Assembly: GCA_959347315.1 (NCBI GenBank)
Contig: OY365810.1
Location: forward strand, 20,100,358 to 20,164,357
From: Bimastos eiseni
Lineage: Eukaryota; Annelida; Clitellata; Crassiclitellata; Lumbricidae
Reading direction: 5' to 3'
Length of the DNA stretch: 64,000 nucleotides
The translations under genes and the position numbers were made by a program. Positions 50,833-61,944 of this stretch are shown here, piece by piece (positions within the stretch are counted from its first letter, which is position 1; each line of letters opens with the position of its first letter). The notes beneath the pieces were generated by a model. It was not told where the DNA came from. It made no database searches and saw only the letters and a list, made by a program, of their open reading frames with translations.

Positions 50833-51689
50833 GTGTAAGATATACTGAGATGTTATTTCGTATGAAATGTTTTAATTCATTTGGGGACCTCTGAGATGTT
50901 ACTCTGTGTTTTATATTTCCATTCTTTTGCTGGCCCTCTGAGATGTCATGGTCTATTTAATGTTTTCACTCGTTTGGGGGCTCCCTGGGATGTTATTTTG
51001 TATGAAATGTTTTCATTCATTTGGCGGCCACTGAGACGCTATTTTGTATTTAATGTTGTAATCATTTGGGGGCCATCTGAGATTTGGGGGCCCTAGGCGC
51101 GCGTCTAGTGCGCCTATAGGTAAACGCGCCACTGCACATGTTCCTATTTGAATGTATTAGTTATATCTTTAGCAAAAGAGAATATGAGCTCTGTTCAGCA
51201 GGCCTTATTGATACCATTAGGAAGCTAGCTGCAGGAAGAGCAGTGGGCAAGAATTGACTTCAGCTATTGATTAGAATTCTCTGTTGAATAATTAGAATTC
51301 TCTGTTGAATACATGCAGTAACTGCTTATGATCATATTAATTTTTTACGTTATTCAACTGTGGTTAATGGATCAATCCTTAGATTATTCTGTCTGCTTGT
51401 ACATATAATGAACATGGATATAATATGATATATCTATTTTCCAACAAATGTTGCGTTTATTGATGGCTGAAAAGCGTTTTGTACTTGCCTTTGTTCTAAT
51501 TTGTTATGCTTAGGTGTTGCAAAACCACACAGTTATCATTGCTTCATTGTGGGCCATGTTGATCGTGCTGCGTCGCCATCGTCATCTAGCGAACTGTTAG
51601 TTATTATTAGTCACATATTACAGCCAAGTGAACTCAACCATATATATCTTACGCCATGCTTCTGACTAAGAAGGCTGTAAAAAGGGATG
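50833..51689. other. Insertion splitting mariner copy 2
   Basis: Starts with repeated gagatgttattttgtatgaaatg / catttgggggcc phrases (50850-51080) and ends before tgtcgctatagtatgccc. Type not identified. Confidence 0.5.
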
Positions 51690-52015
51690 TCGCTATAGTA
51701 TGCCCCATTCACTTTGGCACCCGGCTCAATTAAATGGAGTTCAGTACAGCCATTCAATCACACTGATCTTCAATCAGTGCAGCCATTAAACTTAAAGTAA
51801 TAAAATGTAAGCGTTATTATACAAAAATTAGTACATCGATCTTCAACAAGGTAGTGTGGTTATTTGAGTCAGGTGTGGTGGAAAATTTATATTGGCTATA
51901 GCATTAAATTTCAGCCGTCTTGCCATCCTACTTACCAAAATTTATTAAAATTGGTGGAAATTTGACGAAGTTCTGACAAAAAATTTGTACACAGTATATT
52001 TTTGAGACACGGTGT
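51690..52015 (-). mobile_element. Mariner copy 2, fragment b with terminus
   Basis: cgctatagtatgccccattc onward matches 21231-21503, including cacccggctcaattaaatgg and the terminus ...gagacacggtg followed by TA. One terminal repeat is therefore preserved. Confidence 0.82.
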
Positions 52016-52069
52016 ATAAAATTATAGAATAATTATATTGCTTTAATCGAATCTGAGTTTGAGTAGCGT

Positions 52070-53175
52070 ATTATCAGTGATGGGCACTTTTAGCTACTGT
52101 AGTTATTAACTAGTAGTTATAACTAATAGGGAAGTAGTTGCCTAGTAGTTATAACTAGTTTTTAAGAAGTAGTTAAAAATAGTTATAAGTACTTTCATCA
52201 AGTAGTTTTAAGTTAGCTACAATATTTCACATTAGCTACATTTTTTCCTATTTATTAATCCCTCTTACAGAAATTTTTTTAATTTTTGTTATTTCACAAC
52301 AAACATGGACTTTGCCCATAATAACCTCATGAGTAAATTCGCTGTGTGCATAACGTGTGAGGACGAGGGTTTCTCTCAGAACAATAGTGATAGCCTAAGG
52401 CAATATGCCTCTTTAATGGCATACCTGGAGATTGTTGTGCGATAAGAACTAGAGTAAAATGGTGTTAGAGGGTTGGGTGTATGATCCAGGGTTAAGAAAT
52501 GAGGAAAACGGCAAGTGCGCGGCTGGATGACAACAAGTAGGCCGCCGAGTTACAAATGGGTCTGAGAGAGCTCAGAGAGGCGACTGTCGAGTCAAGAATG
52601 ACAGAGGTGAGAGAAAGAGACAGAGACAGGAATTGAAGAAGCACGGCTGATGCAGGCAGCAAAAGGTGAGATATACAGTGATATAGTATATCACTTGTAG
52701 TATAATATATATTCACTACTCTTTTGTTTCTGAACATTAACATTATCTAAGAGCTTTACAGTTCTGGACTTTGTAGGCTAGACATTTTTGCAGTTGCAAC
52801 AAGTCGGCTTATGTCACTGCTAAAAATGTGCTCTGATCAGGGTGCTTTGCAGCATGTGCTAGTAGTTCGTGTCCTTGCTAGTGTACAATTAGATATGTCA
52901 TTGTGTTTCTGGTCATTTTTATTACTTACGTTGAATATCAACAATTAATACTGGCAATACATTTTCATAGACTTACTGCTTGGCACGACGACATAACATT
53001 AGCAAAGTAGTTTTAAAAGTAGCTAACTACTTATGTGGTAGTTACAAAAAGTAGTTATAACTACTTGTCATCTAAAGTAGTTAAAGAATAGTTATAACTA
53101 CATACTTTGTAAGTAGTTAGGAAGTAGTTTTAACTACTAGTCAAGTAGTTCCTATTATGTGCCTATTATGTTTTA
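52070..53175. mobile_element. Element with inverted tagtagttataac-rich ends
   Basis: Both ends (52085-52215 and 53005-53155) consist of many copies of aagtagtta / taactactt in inverse arrangement, with gggcac near the left end and gtgcct near the right. This subterminal design is typical of non-autonomous hAT-like elements. The exact ends and duplication were not resolved. The middle shows no transposase. Confidence 0.5.
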
Positions 53176-53898
53176 GTGAGGAATTTTCCGAAGCATCCGT
53201 ATGGGCCCTACGCCTATAGGCCTACGGATTTATCTTTGGTAAATGGTAATTGGCAATTTTAAGAGTAGGCGTCAGGCCATACTGGGCAAAACAGAAAAGT
53301 TTTCTGACAAAGTTGAAACGCCTGCACTTGCGAACCCATCACTATTCACGTTTCTACTTCAGCATCGTCATTCGAACGAATACGAAAGAAGACAATAATC
53401 CAATGAAACACGATGATTAAAAAATCATTTAAAAAAATTTAAGTAAGCTACTTGAAAAGCTCTGTCTAAATGTCATACACAGACACACTCCTGCAGTTGA
53501 GAAGGACGAGTTACATTTACACGCGAAATTGGAAATTTAACACGCGCGCACATATGCTAATATTTTCTTGCTTATTGCACATCGCTTTGTACAACATAAT
53601 AGCCTACATTTTGAAGTGGCCTGGCAGATTTCTACCAATGGTTTCTACGGCACAATAAGGACACAGAGTCTCGCATTTCTTCATTTCCTAAACGCCAATT
53701 TCTTGGCATTATTGGCTACAAGACTTGTGTCATGTAGCCAATTTCTGACAGAGCCTGCTTGGGCTTCTGGCCATGCTGGCGCTACAATAAGATGCTACGT
53801 ATGCAGGCCTATAAAACAATGATTAGGCCTATTTTAAAAACAGCGACTGATTCATTGATAATAGAACATTAACAGAGCTGAGATCGCGCAATCCCGCA

Positions 53899-54115
53899 TC
53901 ATTTTAAATCCAAGCTATAGTCAATGACTGCCTTTCGTACGTGGCCCTTTAACCGAAACAAACGACCAAACGCTTCCGTTTGCTTGTCGTTTGCCCAGGA
54001 CATTCCCAGCTCCATAATTTTGGCTTCGTCTCGTTCAATTCTCTTCCAGTAGAGTTCTAAGTCGCCATCCATCCGCATTATCTCGGCACTGAGCACAGAG
54101 TCCGGTATATCTGGA
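53899..54115 (-). CDS. Possible terminal exon of an unknown host gene
   Basis: On the minus strand, an acceptor-like ggtctgcttctccag is followed by an open frame of about 70 codons: IPDSVLSAEIMRMDGDLELY, KRIERDEAKIMELGMSWAND, then AFGRLFRLKGHVRKAVIDYS and a stop at 53899. The composition (charged, helical, no low complexity) is protein-like and unlike the transposon frames nearby. No domain is recognised and no upstream exon was found. Confidence 0.3.
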
Positions 54116-54917
54116 GAAGCAGACCAACAAAAGATGCACTATACCAGTGAAAAACAATCTCATGCCTTCTTCTCCGCAGTAATGAAATCGAATAAGACGA
54201 TTATTCGAATTAATATTCAGTCAGTCAGAAAATTTGACAAGTGCCCCTTCAAGATTTATATTCAGATACGCTCCCGACCCAACCCCGTCGGGAAATGACA
54301 GACCTCAGATGCGCTACCGACCCAACCCCGTCGGAAAATGACAGACCTTGGGCTGTTCTAAAAGGTACCAGAACGAACCCTAGATCGCAGCTCCAGCTAG
54401 AGGAGCCAATTCCAAACAATAGGACAAACGACCCAAAACTACAGGCCAAAAGAACAAACTCACTCCAAGCACCAAATGCGCCCTAATAGGAAACTTGAAT
54501 AAATGACCAACGTGCAGTAGTAAAATTGAATTATAACAAAGGAATGCACATTGATAGCAATACCCATTACGTAGGATCAGCCTTAAACGTGAGACAACGA
54601 GAAAACGCAACTTCCATGGCGTAACTTGTAAAAGCAACTATATAGAGCGAACTACAGGGTGGGCCAGCATAAATGCACCGACTTTGCATGCAAATAACTC
54701 CGCCAATATTTGAAAGTTATTTCTACTTAATGCGTAAAATCAAAGATATTTCACTCTAGTATTAGCCTATAAAACGCCGAACTGGTACTAACTTTAAGTT
54801 TAAGAAAATGTTTGGAACAGCTGCCCAATTTTGTTGTCATTAGTGACGCAAAATGGCGCCGTTGACAGACGATGATTGAGTCTTGGTTCGACTTTTGCGA
54901 ACTGATAAGGGATTTAA

Positions 54918-57900
54918 CAGTGGCGTAGCTATCTCATCACGGGCCCCACAGCAGCTTTATATACGGGCCCCCACTCCAACAGTTATTTAAAGAAACTAAA
55001 CCAGTAAACGCGCGCACTGTAAACCTGATTGTCATAACATGTTTAACATCACTTTAATTAAATCCATTTTATAGTTTAAAGACATGCCTCTACACTCTAC
55101 AGTATGTTCAGAATTTCTTTCTGCGGCACTTCTTCTCTGCAAAATGTTAACAAGTTCATCAACGTCCATTTTATTTGCGTTTTCGTTTTCTATGCTAAGA
55201 ATGGCTAATCCAGATAGTCTATCTTGCAACATGGTACTACGCAAATAGTTTTTGATGAGCTTAAGCTTGGAGAACGACCTCTCTGCTGTTACCACAGTTA
55301 CTGGTAAAGTGAGGAAGAGAAGATATGCAGTGCAGACATCTGGGAGTGATGTAACAAGAGAACTATTTTCGATTATCAAAAGATGACTCAACTCTTTGAT
55401 TGTGTTTATTTTCTTAATTTCTTGTTTGAGAACCATTGTAAAGCTTTGTAGCTGCTCGAAGAACGATGGTGCTATGTCATTTGAATACTGTTGTTGTAAC
55501 TTTGTCGCCTTTGTGAATAGTTGATCATCGGTGGCGGCAGTCAATTGACGGGGGTGCAGTATGCCAAATGTATCTACCACAACCTGCATTCCTCTGAACC
55601 GATGAACAACCTGATTGATGAGAATGTCAAGAGTGTGGTAAACCACATTTACTTTGAATCGCATTTCTGGATCAGTGAGTCGGCTATCATCGCATAGATC
55701 ATCAAACTGCTTCTCTGCTTTTGGGATTCGTTTACCTTTTCCAAAATTGGTCTCTACACCCCATTGTTGGGCAAGAGAGACTGCCGTTTTCTTGGCAATA
55801 TTGTATTCATTTGAATTGTTCCTGAATGCTGACATGAGTTCAAACAAATTTTTAAGCAGATTTGAAGCACTCATTAAGTCAATTGTATCAGTCTGTAGCA
55901 TTTTTGAAACAGTATTCACACTTTCAAACATTTTTGTGAGCACAACCAGAAGAAAAACAAATTCAAACGATTCTAATTTCCTTTGAAGTCCGAGTGCTTC
56001 AGCAATTATATCTTTTTTTTTCTCGACCAGATTTATATTTATTAATGCTTTCAATATATCTACATAACGATAGCGTACTGCTATTATGCACTCTTCACGG
56101 GACGACCATCTTGTTGGGCACAATGCCTCGAGTTTGATATTCGACTTAGTTGTAAACGATGACAGAATGTCCCATCGTTTGATGCTGGAACCGAAGAACG
56201 TGTAAATCCGCTGAATAACATCGAAAAATTGTGATACTTCGTGTACTTGAGAAACTGCATCATTCAGAACCAAGTTCAGATTATGTGCAACACAATTAAC
56301 GTATAAAGCGTTTGGCACTTTTTCCAAAATACGTGATTGGACTCCAGAGTAGACACCACTCATTGTGGCAGCACCGTCATAGCCTTGGCCCCTGCATTTC
56401 AACAGATCCAACCCTTTATCTTTTATGCACTTTAAAATTTCGCCTTCAATTCCTGCAGCACTTTGATCATGAATCGCACGGAAGCCTAGACAACTTTCAT
56501 TGATCTGAATGTGGGTTCGTTTTCCAGTTTCAGGGTCAGTCTCTATCGTCACATAACGAAATACTTCACTCATTTGATCAACTTTGGAAATATCTTGAGT
56601 GGTGTCTATGATGACTGTAAAAAAAGGAGCCTGCTTTATCAGATCTATTAAAGCATTTTGCAAATGAGTAGAAAGTATCTCTATTACTTCATTCTGCACT
56701 GTAGGGCTTAAATATTTGGTTGTTCCACCAGGTCGTTCAATAAGTTCTTTCAACACTGGGTCATATGCCGCCAAAAGTTCAATGACTGATAAAAAATTTC
56801 CAGAATTCACATTTCCCAACTTTTCCCTATGGCCTCTGAAAGCGAGTCCGCGCGTCGTTAAAGTAAGAGTAACGTTCACAACACGATGTACAATTTGCCT
56901 CCAAAAGTTCCTTTCTTTTAACACTTGCTTCTCGTTTTCTTCATCAATAGTTTTATGAAGCCTCCAATGATCAAAAACCACACAAGCTTCAGCATGCCCA
57001 TCAGAACATTCATGCATACGAATTTTACTTGTTAACGATTTCCATTTACGAATTCCTTTTGCCCATGCAGGTTCATTTCCAAGTTTTGTACGATCACCAA
57101 AATGCCAACATGGCTCACAATACACAGAATCAAGTTTCTGTGAATAACACAAATAAGTAACTGGTAATTTCAAACCAGCTTTAGTTGTCCTCTCATAATA
57201 CTTTTCTGAAAAGCTCCTGTTGTCTTGATTCGGATCCCTAGAAAAAGGACCTCTGGGCTGGCATGGTCCATGTTCCACGACAAACCGTTTGATGCTATTG
57301 TCACTTACATTAACAGAATAGTTTGCTCTGTCCGTTGGGAATTGACCTAAAATCACTAAAACTTCAGTTTCGACTGGAATAACATCCAATTTGTTTGCAG
57401 TTTCAACAATTTTAGTTTCCATAGTGTTTGGATCAAACGCTTCGACTGAATTAGTAACAGTAGAACTAGTACTACATCCTTCCGAAATCGATGGCTGAGT
57501 TTCAACATTTCCTTCATTAACGCAGCTAGTGTCTGGCGTTCTACCTGCTACGTTACAAACATCTGGACTCGGTCGACTTTTCAACTCGGCAGAGGCAGAT
57601 TGACTTTGCTTAGGTGCTGGATTACAAAAATGATCTATTTTTTGTAGTTTCCTTAAGCTTAACATCTCCTCATGCTTTTTTTTACGTTTTGTTGCTCCAC
57701 TTGTGTGTTGATATGACATTTTGGGCTGCTTTATATTTTGTTAATATCTTGAAATTTAAAATTATTTCCAAATATTATAATTAAAACTAAATTTTTAGCT
57801 TCTAGATTCAAACGTTAATTAAGCTTTTTACTGCACATTAAAATAAACAATTGACGTCATATTACGTCACAAAACAGGAAGTATAGTAATAGCGTATTCA

Positions 57901-58151
57901 TAATATAGTATGAAGTACAGCTAAGACAGTAATCGAATTTTTGGCGACATCTATTCGTTTGTAATGTCCATAATGTTAACTTCGTAACTAGAAATTTATC
58001 GCATCGCATCACGTCCTTCTGACTGACTGACTGCCTGTGCTCAACTGCTCATAATTTTTGTTTTTCTTGGTCGGGCCGAGCCCCCCCCCCCCCCAAAGCG
58101 GCCGGGCCCCGCAGCACGGCTGTAGCTGCTACCACGGTAGTTACGCCACTG
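54918..58151 (-). mobile_element. Complete hAT transposon, potentially autonomous
   Basis: Termini CAGTGGCGTAGCTA and (inward from right) CAGTGGCGTAACTA, with a perfect 8-bp duplication ggatttaa (54910-54917 and 58152-58159). It is 3,234 bp and encodes a single uninterrupted 895-codon transposase on the minus strand. A (C)n run lies at 58080-58094 near the 5' end of the gene. An intact reading frame and exact duplication argue for recent insertion. Confidence 0.96.
55032..57719 (-). CDS. hAT transposase (TTF-type zinc finger, DUF4371, hAT dimerisation), intact
   Basis: 895 residues from ATG at 57719, with no internal stop. A lysine-rich N-terminus (KRKKKH, 11-16) may be a nuclear signal. A TTF-type zinc-binding region spans about 150-250 (PRGPFSRD, LCYSQKLDSVYCEPCWHFG, ECSDGHAEAC). 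The catalytic RNase H-like fold follows: candidate first Asp D372 in FFTVIIDTTQD, D448 in CRGQGYDGAATMSG, the C-x2-H motif CVAH (476-479), the conserved Trp W538 in CPTRWSS, an all-alpha insertion, and the C-terminal dimerisation block TAERSFSKLKLIKNYLRS (about 811-828). It would bind the element's terminal repeats in the nucleus and move the element by cut-and-paste. The domain order matches ZMYM/THAP-repressor-like hAT transposases, which are sometimes domesticated. Here the flanking repeats show it is a transposon gene. Activity is inferred from intactness only. Confidence 0.96.
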   Translation of the reverse strand: MSYQHTSGATKRKKKHEEMLSLRKLQKIDHFCNPAPKQSQSASAELKSRPSPDVCNVAGRTPDTSCVNEGNVETQPSISEGCSTSSTVTNSVEAFDPNTMETKIVETANKLDVIPVETEVLVILGQFPTDRANYSVNVSDNSIKRFVVEHGPCQPRGPFSRDPNQDNRSFSEKYYERTTKAGLKLPVTYLCYSQKLDSVYCEPCWHFGDRTKLGNEPAWAKGIRKWKSLTSKIRMHECSDGHAEACVVFDHWRLHKTIDEENEKQVLKERNFWRQIVHRVVNVTLTLTTRGLAFRGHREKLGNVNSGNFLSVIELLAAYDPVLKELIERPGGTTKYLSPTVQNEVIEILSTHLQNALIDLIKQAPFFTVIIDTTQDISKVDQMSEVFRYVTIETDPETGKRTHIQINESCLGFRAIHDQSAAGIEGEILKCIKDKGLDLLKCRGQGYDGAATMSGVYSGVQSRILEKVPNALYVNCVAHNLNLVLNDAVSQVHEVSQFFDVIQRIYTFFGSSIKRWDILSSFTTKSNIKLEALCPTRWSSREECIIAVRYRYVDILKALININLVEKKKDIIAEALGLQRKLESFEFVFLLVVLTKMFESVNTVSKMLQTDTIDLMSASNLLKNLFELMSAFRNNSNEYNIAKKTAVSLAQQWGVETNFGKGKRIPKAEKQFDDLCDDSRLTDPEMRFKVNVVYHTLDILINQVVHRFRGMQVVVDTFGILHPRQLTAATDDQLFTKATKLQQQYSNDIAPSFFEQLQSFTMVLKQEIKKINTIKELSHLLIIENSSLVTSLPDVCTAYLLFLTLPVTVVTAERSFSKLKLIKNYLRSTMLQDRLSGLAILSIENENANKMDVDELVNILQRRSAAERNSEHTVECRGMSLNYKMDLIKVMLNML

Positions 58152-59141
58152 GGATTTAATTCCTTTCAAAGGATGAAAGAGTTTCCTAGCAGGGGATGGA
58201 ATAAATACACCTTGAATCGTCTGTTACGAAAAATCGATGAAACAGGAGCCTTATATCGTAAATCACGCAAATCGGTACGCACGGCGCGCACACCCGCTAA
58301 CATCTTTCGTGTGTCCGAATTAACCAAGAAGATGGTCCAGGTATACAAATAAATCTCCCAGGAAAATTCATCGTGAAACAGGCATTTCGAGAAGCACCGT
58401 ACGACGAATAGCAAAAGATGACCTAAATTTGAAGATATTTCATAGGCGCGAAGACCAACAGCTTTCCGAGTCAGACGAGCAGAAACGACTGAACGCCTGC
58501 AAGCGTTTGAAACTGCGCATGACTGTTGATAAAATTCAAAAAACTTGGTTTAGCGATGAGAAGATATTCACGGTGCAGACTCCTACAAACACTCAAAATG
58601 ATCGTAAAAACGAGATGTTACACCTGGTAAGTTGTCATGACTATTTTCATCAGCTATTATCACTAAAAACGATGACTTGTCATGTCACGATTTACGTCAT
58701 GTAGGCTGAAGGTGCAATAGCTAATGTTTTTTGTTTTTATAGGCTAATACTAGAGTGAAATACCTTTGATTTGACGCATTAAGTATAAATAACTTTAAAA
58801 TATTGGCGGAGTTATTTGCATGCAAAGTCGGTGCATTTATGCTGGCCCACTCTTTAGATTCAACTTTTAAAGTAAGCTTATTTCGACAAGGTAGGCCTAA
58901 TCTCCTGGCCGAATTTGACGCCAGGGTCACGTAGGGAAGAGGAAAAAGTAAACTGAGGAAACTTAACCGCAAGGGCGATAGAATCAATTTGAGCCAGCTG
59001 TCATGTCATGTCATCGTCGCTTCGCGACGGTTGACTACATGAATGGGAAAGTGATGTCCAATGCTTTCTGTCTCGTACGATGTTAATTAAGCTTGTGCCT
59101 TTTACACCAGTCCACGCCATGACATTGTCAAACCAGCAGAT

Positions 59142-59511
59142 TCAGTGTCTTCCACGACTTCGGCTTCCTTCCACCATCACACTTTTCTCAATGCTGTCTT
59201 TAGGCTGTCTCACGATGTGCCCGAGGTACCGCAGTTTTCTGGATTTGATGTGACCCAACAGTTTGCTGTCAACTTTCGCCATTTGATACACTTGTTCGGT
59301 GGTCACCATTGCTATCCAAGGAAGACCGAGCAGTTTCCTCAAGCACTTGTTCTCAAATGCTTATATACGTTTCTCTTCTTCTTTCTTTATTGTCCAAGCT
59401 TCACAACTATACGTTGCTACTGGCCAAGCCAAGGCCTTCATGAGTCGCAGTTTGGTTTTAGTACCGACTGATTTATTCTTCGGAGGCTTACCAACTTAAA
59501 CATGACTGACA
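59142..59511 (-). pseudogene. LINE C-terminal tail
   Basis: Frame 59342-59142 reads MRKLLGLPWIAMVTTEQVYQ then HIKSRKLRYLGHIVRQ and EGSRSRGRH, collinear with 46070-46300. SVMFKLVSLRRINQSVLKPN is readable further upstream to 59515, where the hAT begins. Confidence 0.85.
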
Positions 59512-60260
59512 TTCCCTGGGCTGTTAATATCGCGATGGAGTATCGCGATACTTTGGTATCGGTGATCTTTTTGCAGTAGCGCAGGGTGTATCGCGATAGT
59601 ATTGTTCGGTCAGTATCGCGTGTGTGTCGCGATACTTTTTTTAGCCAGTCATCGATACGCGTTACCAATACTTTTTTCACACCGTAATAAAAAAAATTAT
59701 AATTTCTCTTCCACTTGAAATCTTTGCGATCAAGAAATGGTGAGTAATAAATCATCGCACTCAGAATATTGTCTCTTCCTCACAGAACAGCAGGGGCAGG
59801 CATATAATCTGAATAATTTCATGCCTGTTAGATTTCAAGCCTGCGGACTGCTAGGGTAGAACTAGTTTAAACCGGTTGCTAGAGGGGTTGGGGTCTACGC
59901 TTATCCAAAGTAAGGAATGTGGACCGGCTAAGGAGAAAAGCCAGAGGCCGGCTGACTGACCAGATGGGACCAAGATTACTCCAGTAATCTTGAGATGGAA
60001 CTGCCTGGCTGGCTGGCTGGTTGATCACTGGGCCAGAGGCTTACAGAGGTGACTGGGCAACGCAGAAAGACAGGTGAGGGATGTGAATGAGAGAAACAGG
60101 CAGACTGAGATTTTTCTCTGTCTGTCTGTCTGTGTCTGTCTGTCTCTTTCATTCTCTCTCTCTCTAAGAGAGCAGCAACGGACGAGAGGTAGAAGAAGCT
60201 CGGCCGGTGCCAGAAGGAGACGCATATAATCCTTGTCATGGATGCGTCGTTAAATAAACT

Positions 60261-60267
<7 letters not shown>

Positions 60268-60312
<45 letters not shown>
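60268..60312. repeat. (AC)n microsatellite
   Basis: About 45 bp of uninterrupted AC repeats inside the hAT copy; absent from copy 1. Confidence 0.95.
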
Positions 60313-60313
<1 letters not shown>

Positions 60314-60404
60314 AAAAAGAGAGGTGAGATACGATGAAACAGTCTAGAGTTGCAGAGTTAGCTTATAGAGTATAGTAAGGCATTTTAGCAGACGGACCAC
60401 TTTA

Positions 60405-61312
60405 TTTGGCCTGGGGTCGACGATCGCCTCAGAGTCGTTTGAAGTGGCCGCGTATAGGCTCTTTGACTCCTGTAATTAAAGTATAGTTAGAATTGTGAAA
60501 CATCGCTGAGATTGTGTTAGATAATTCAAAGAGATATGTTAATATTGTGAAATCGTTGCATTTGTAGTTATTTTGTACTAATATATAGAAACATGTCTTA
60601 TCAAATGTGGCCCCGCTCCAACCTGGGTGCTTTCCCTATTGGGCCACCTGAACATCATGTAGGGCAGGGGCAAAAACTTCCTAGGCTAGAACCTGGACTC
60701 ACTAGCCATGAGTCCCCGCTTGACCATTGGCCACCTGGCATATGGATCCCTACCTTCAGTCGACCCAAGATAGGTTAGACCCCGGAAATCTAGGTCAGGG
60801 TGGGAGTTCGTCACAGAATATAAAGAATCTATAAATAGGGAAACGATCGGATATAGTGTTTCCCCCTCTACACACATCATTGAGTAGTAAAGTCGGACCA
60901 TATTCCATACGGAACGTTGGAAAGGTGCTCATCTTCTTTTCCTAGGCCCTTGAGCCGGCAATGGATGAATCGCAGGATCCTGGACACGGGGCCAGTGATA
61001 TCGTAGGACTCGCCGTTTACTTATCACCTTACTGCTTGGTGACAGAGGCATGTGTTCGCAAACAACTTGCCTGAGGATCGTTACACGGAGTCGAACTCGC
61101 AACCGCATGCTAAGCGAGCAAGCGCATTATCGATAGGTCATCGTGTAGTACGCTTGAGTATTTTTGAAAATAACAATTTTTATAATAATTGTAGTTATTC
61201 TGATTTTTTAAGTAAGAAATATTATTGCAATTATACAGATCTTTGATTTGTGAAAATAATAATTATTGTAATTCTAGTTTACTGATTTTTGTATGTAAAA
61301 ATAATAGTATAA
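60405..61312. other. Insertion of unknown type inside hAT copy 3
   Basis: Absent from hAT family A copy 1. It includes a ctataaatag TATA-like box near 60830 and, on the minus strand, a tRNA-like head at 61072-61143. The composition is less AT-rich than the surroundings up to 61140, then strongly AT-rich. Confidence 0.5.
61072..61143 (-). ncRNA. tRNA-like head of a SINE (candidate)
   Basis: The minus strand reads TGCGCTTGCTCGCTTAGCAT then GCGAGTTCGACTCC, where GTTCGACTCC fits the B-box consensus (GGTTCGANNCC-like). A box and acceptor pairing are poor, so this is not a working tRNA but could be a tRNA-derived SINE promoter. Confidence 0.4.
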
Positions 61313-61494
61313 TTATACTCCTTTTTCTTTAGCACATGTTTTGTGTGAAAAACCAGGAAACTTGCTCGTCAAAAAGTATTGGTGAAAGTATTGGTATTGG
61401 TATTGCAATACTTTTAAGTAGCTCGTTGTTGTTTGTAGAGATTTCGCAATAGCTGAATGAGGTGGAGTGGGAAACCCATCTCCATTAAGGTTAT

Positions 61495-61944
61495 CTATAG
61501 TTGATCGTGTTGAATCATGTCAAAAGCTTTTGTAAAGTCAATGAAGCAGAGGTACAGTGGTTGTTTCCTTTCTCTCGCTTTCTCGATGATGATTCTTAAG
61601 TTAACAATTTGATCTCGCGTGCCTTTTCTTGGCCTAAAGTCAGCCTGTTCTTCAGCGATCTCTGTTTCCAGCTTGGTCTGGATGCGTTCCAGTAACAGTC
61701 GTAACAAAATCTTACTGGCATGTGAGACTAGTGCAATTGTTCTGTGATTAGCACAGTGAAGTAGATTTCCTTTCTTTGGCAGTGGAATCAAAATTGACTG
61801 TGACCATTCTTCTGGCCAATCCCCGGTCTCCCATACGTCCACACATATCTCGTGCAGTCCTGTCAGAGTCATTTCTCCACCAAATCTAAACAGCTCAGCG
61901 GCTGGGCCATCTGGGCCTGATGACTTCCGCATAGCTGCTTTCAA
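61495..61944 (-). pseudogene. LINE RT, finger and palm part
   Basis: 150 codons open: MRKSSGPDGPAAELFRFGGE, WPEEWSQSILIPLPKKGNLL, TIALVSHASKILL, QADFRPRKGTRDQIVNLRII and LYLCFIDFTKAFDMIQHDQL. The first catalytic Asp is in FIDFTKAFD. The YADD block is lost to the deletion. Confidence 0.9.

Larger units (their letters stand above)
54850..58615 (+). pseudogene. Tc1/mariner transposase remnant, split by the hAT
   Basis: MAPLTDDD-like coding at about 54852 runs into the hAT. It resumes after 58160 with MKEFPSRGWNKYTLNRLLRK, IDETGALYRKSRKSVRTART, then broken frames and RMTVDKIQKTWFSDEKIFTV QTPTNTQN-type sequence at 58500-58605. The first catalytic Asp segment (SDEKIF) is visible; the second Asp and third acidic residue are deleted. 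Confidence 0.75.
54655..58854 (+). mobile_element. Tc1/mariner-type element hosting a nested hAT
   Basis: Terminal inverted repeats of about 130 bp: the left runs inward from 54655 (GGGCCAGCATAAATGCACCG near the tip) and the right mirrors it from 58854. TA dinucleotides flank both ends (54653-54654 and 58855-58856). Excluding the nested hAT and its duplication, the element is about 960 bp and holds a truncated, broken transposase. It is therefore non-autonomous, and was present before the hAT inserted. Confidence 0.92.
59516..61412. mobile_element. hAT family A, copy 3, right end lost, with an internal insertion
   Basis: Starts CTGGGCTGTTAATATCGCGA at 59516 and follows copy 1 (11395-12343) through the CT/TCTG-rich middle and tagagtatagtaag to about 60404. 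It resumes at 61313 (cctttttctttagcac) and runs to attggtattgcaatactttt, where it stops short of the terminus. About 910 bp unique to this copy (60405-61312) separates the two parts. The left flank gacattcc cannot be matched because the right end was deleted together with LINE sequence. Confidence 0.8.

Noticed and set aside
55654..56958. Plus-strand frames of 63-110 codons
   Set aside because: Antisense shadows of the intact hAT transposase on the minus strand.
61072..61143. A functional tRNA gene
   Set aside because: Only the B box is convincing. Acceptor and D-arm pairing fail, so it is listed only as a possible SINE head.
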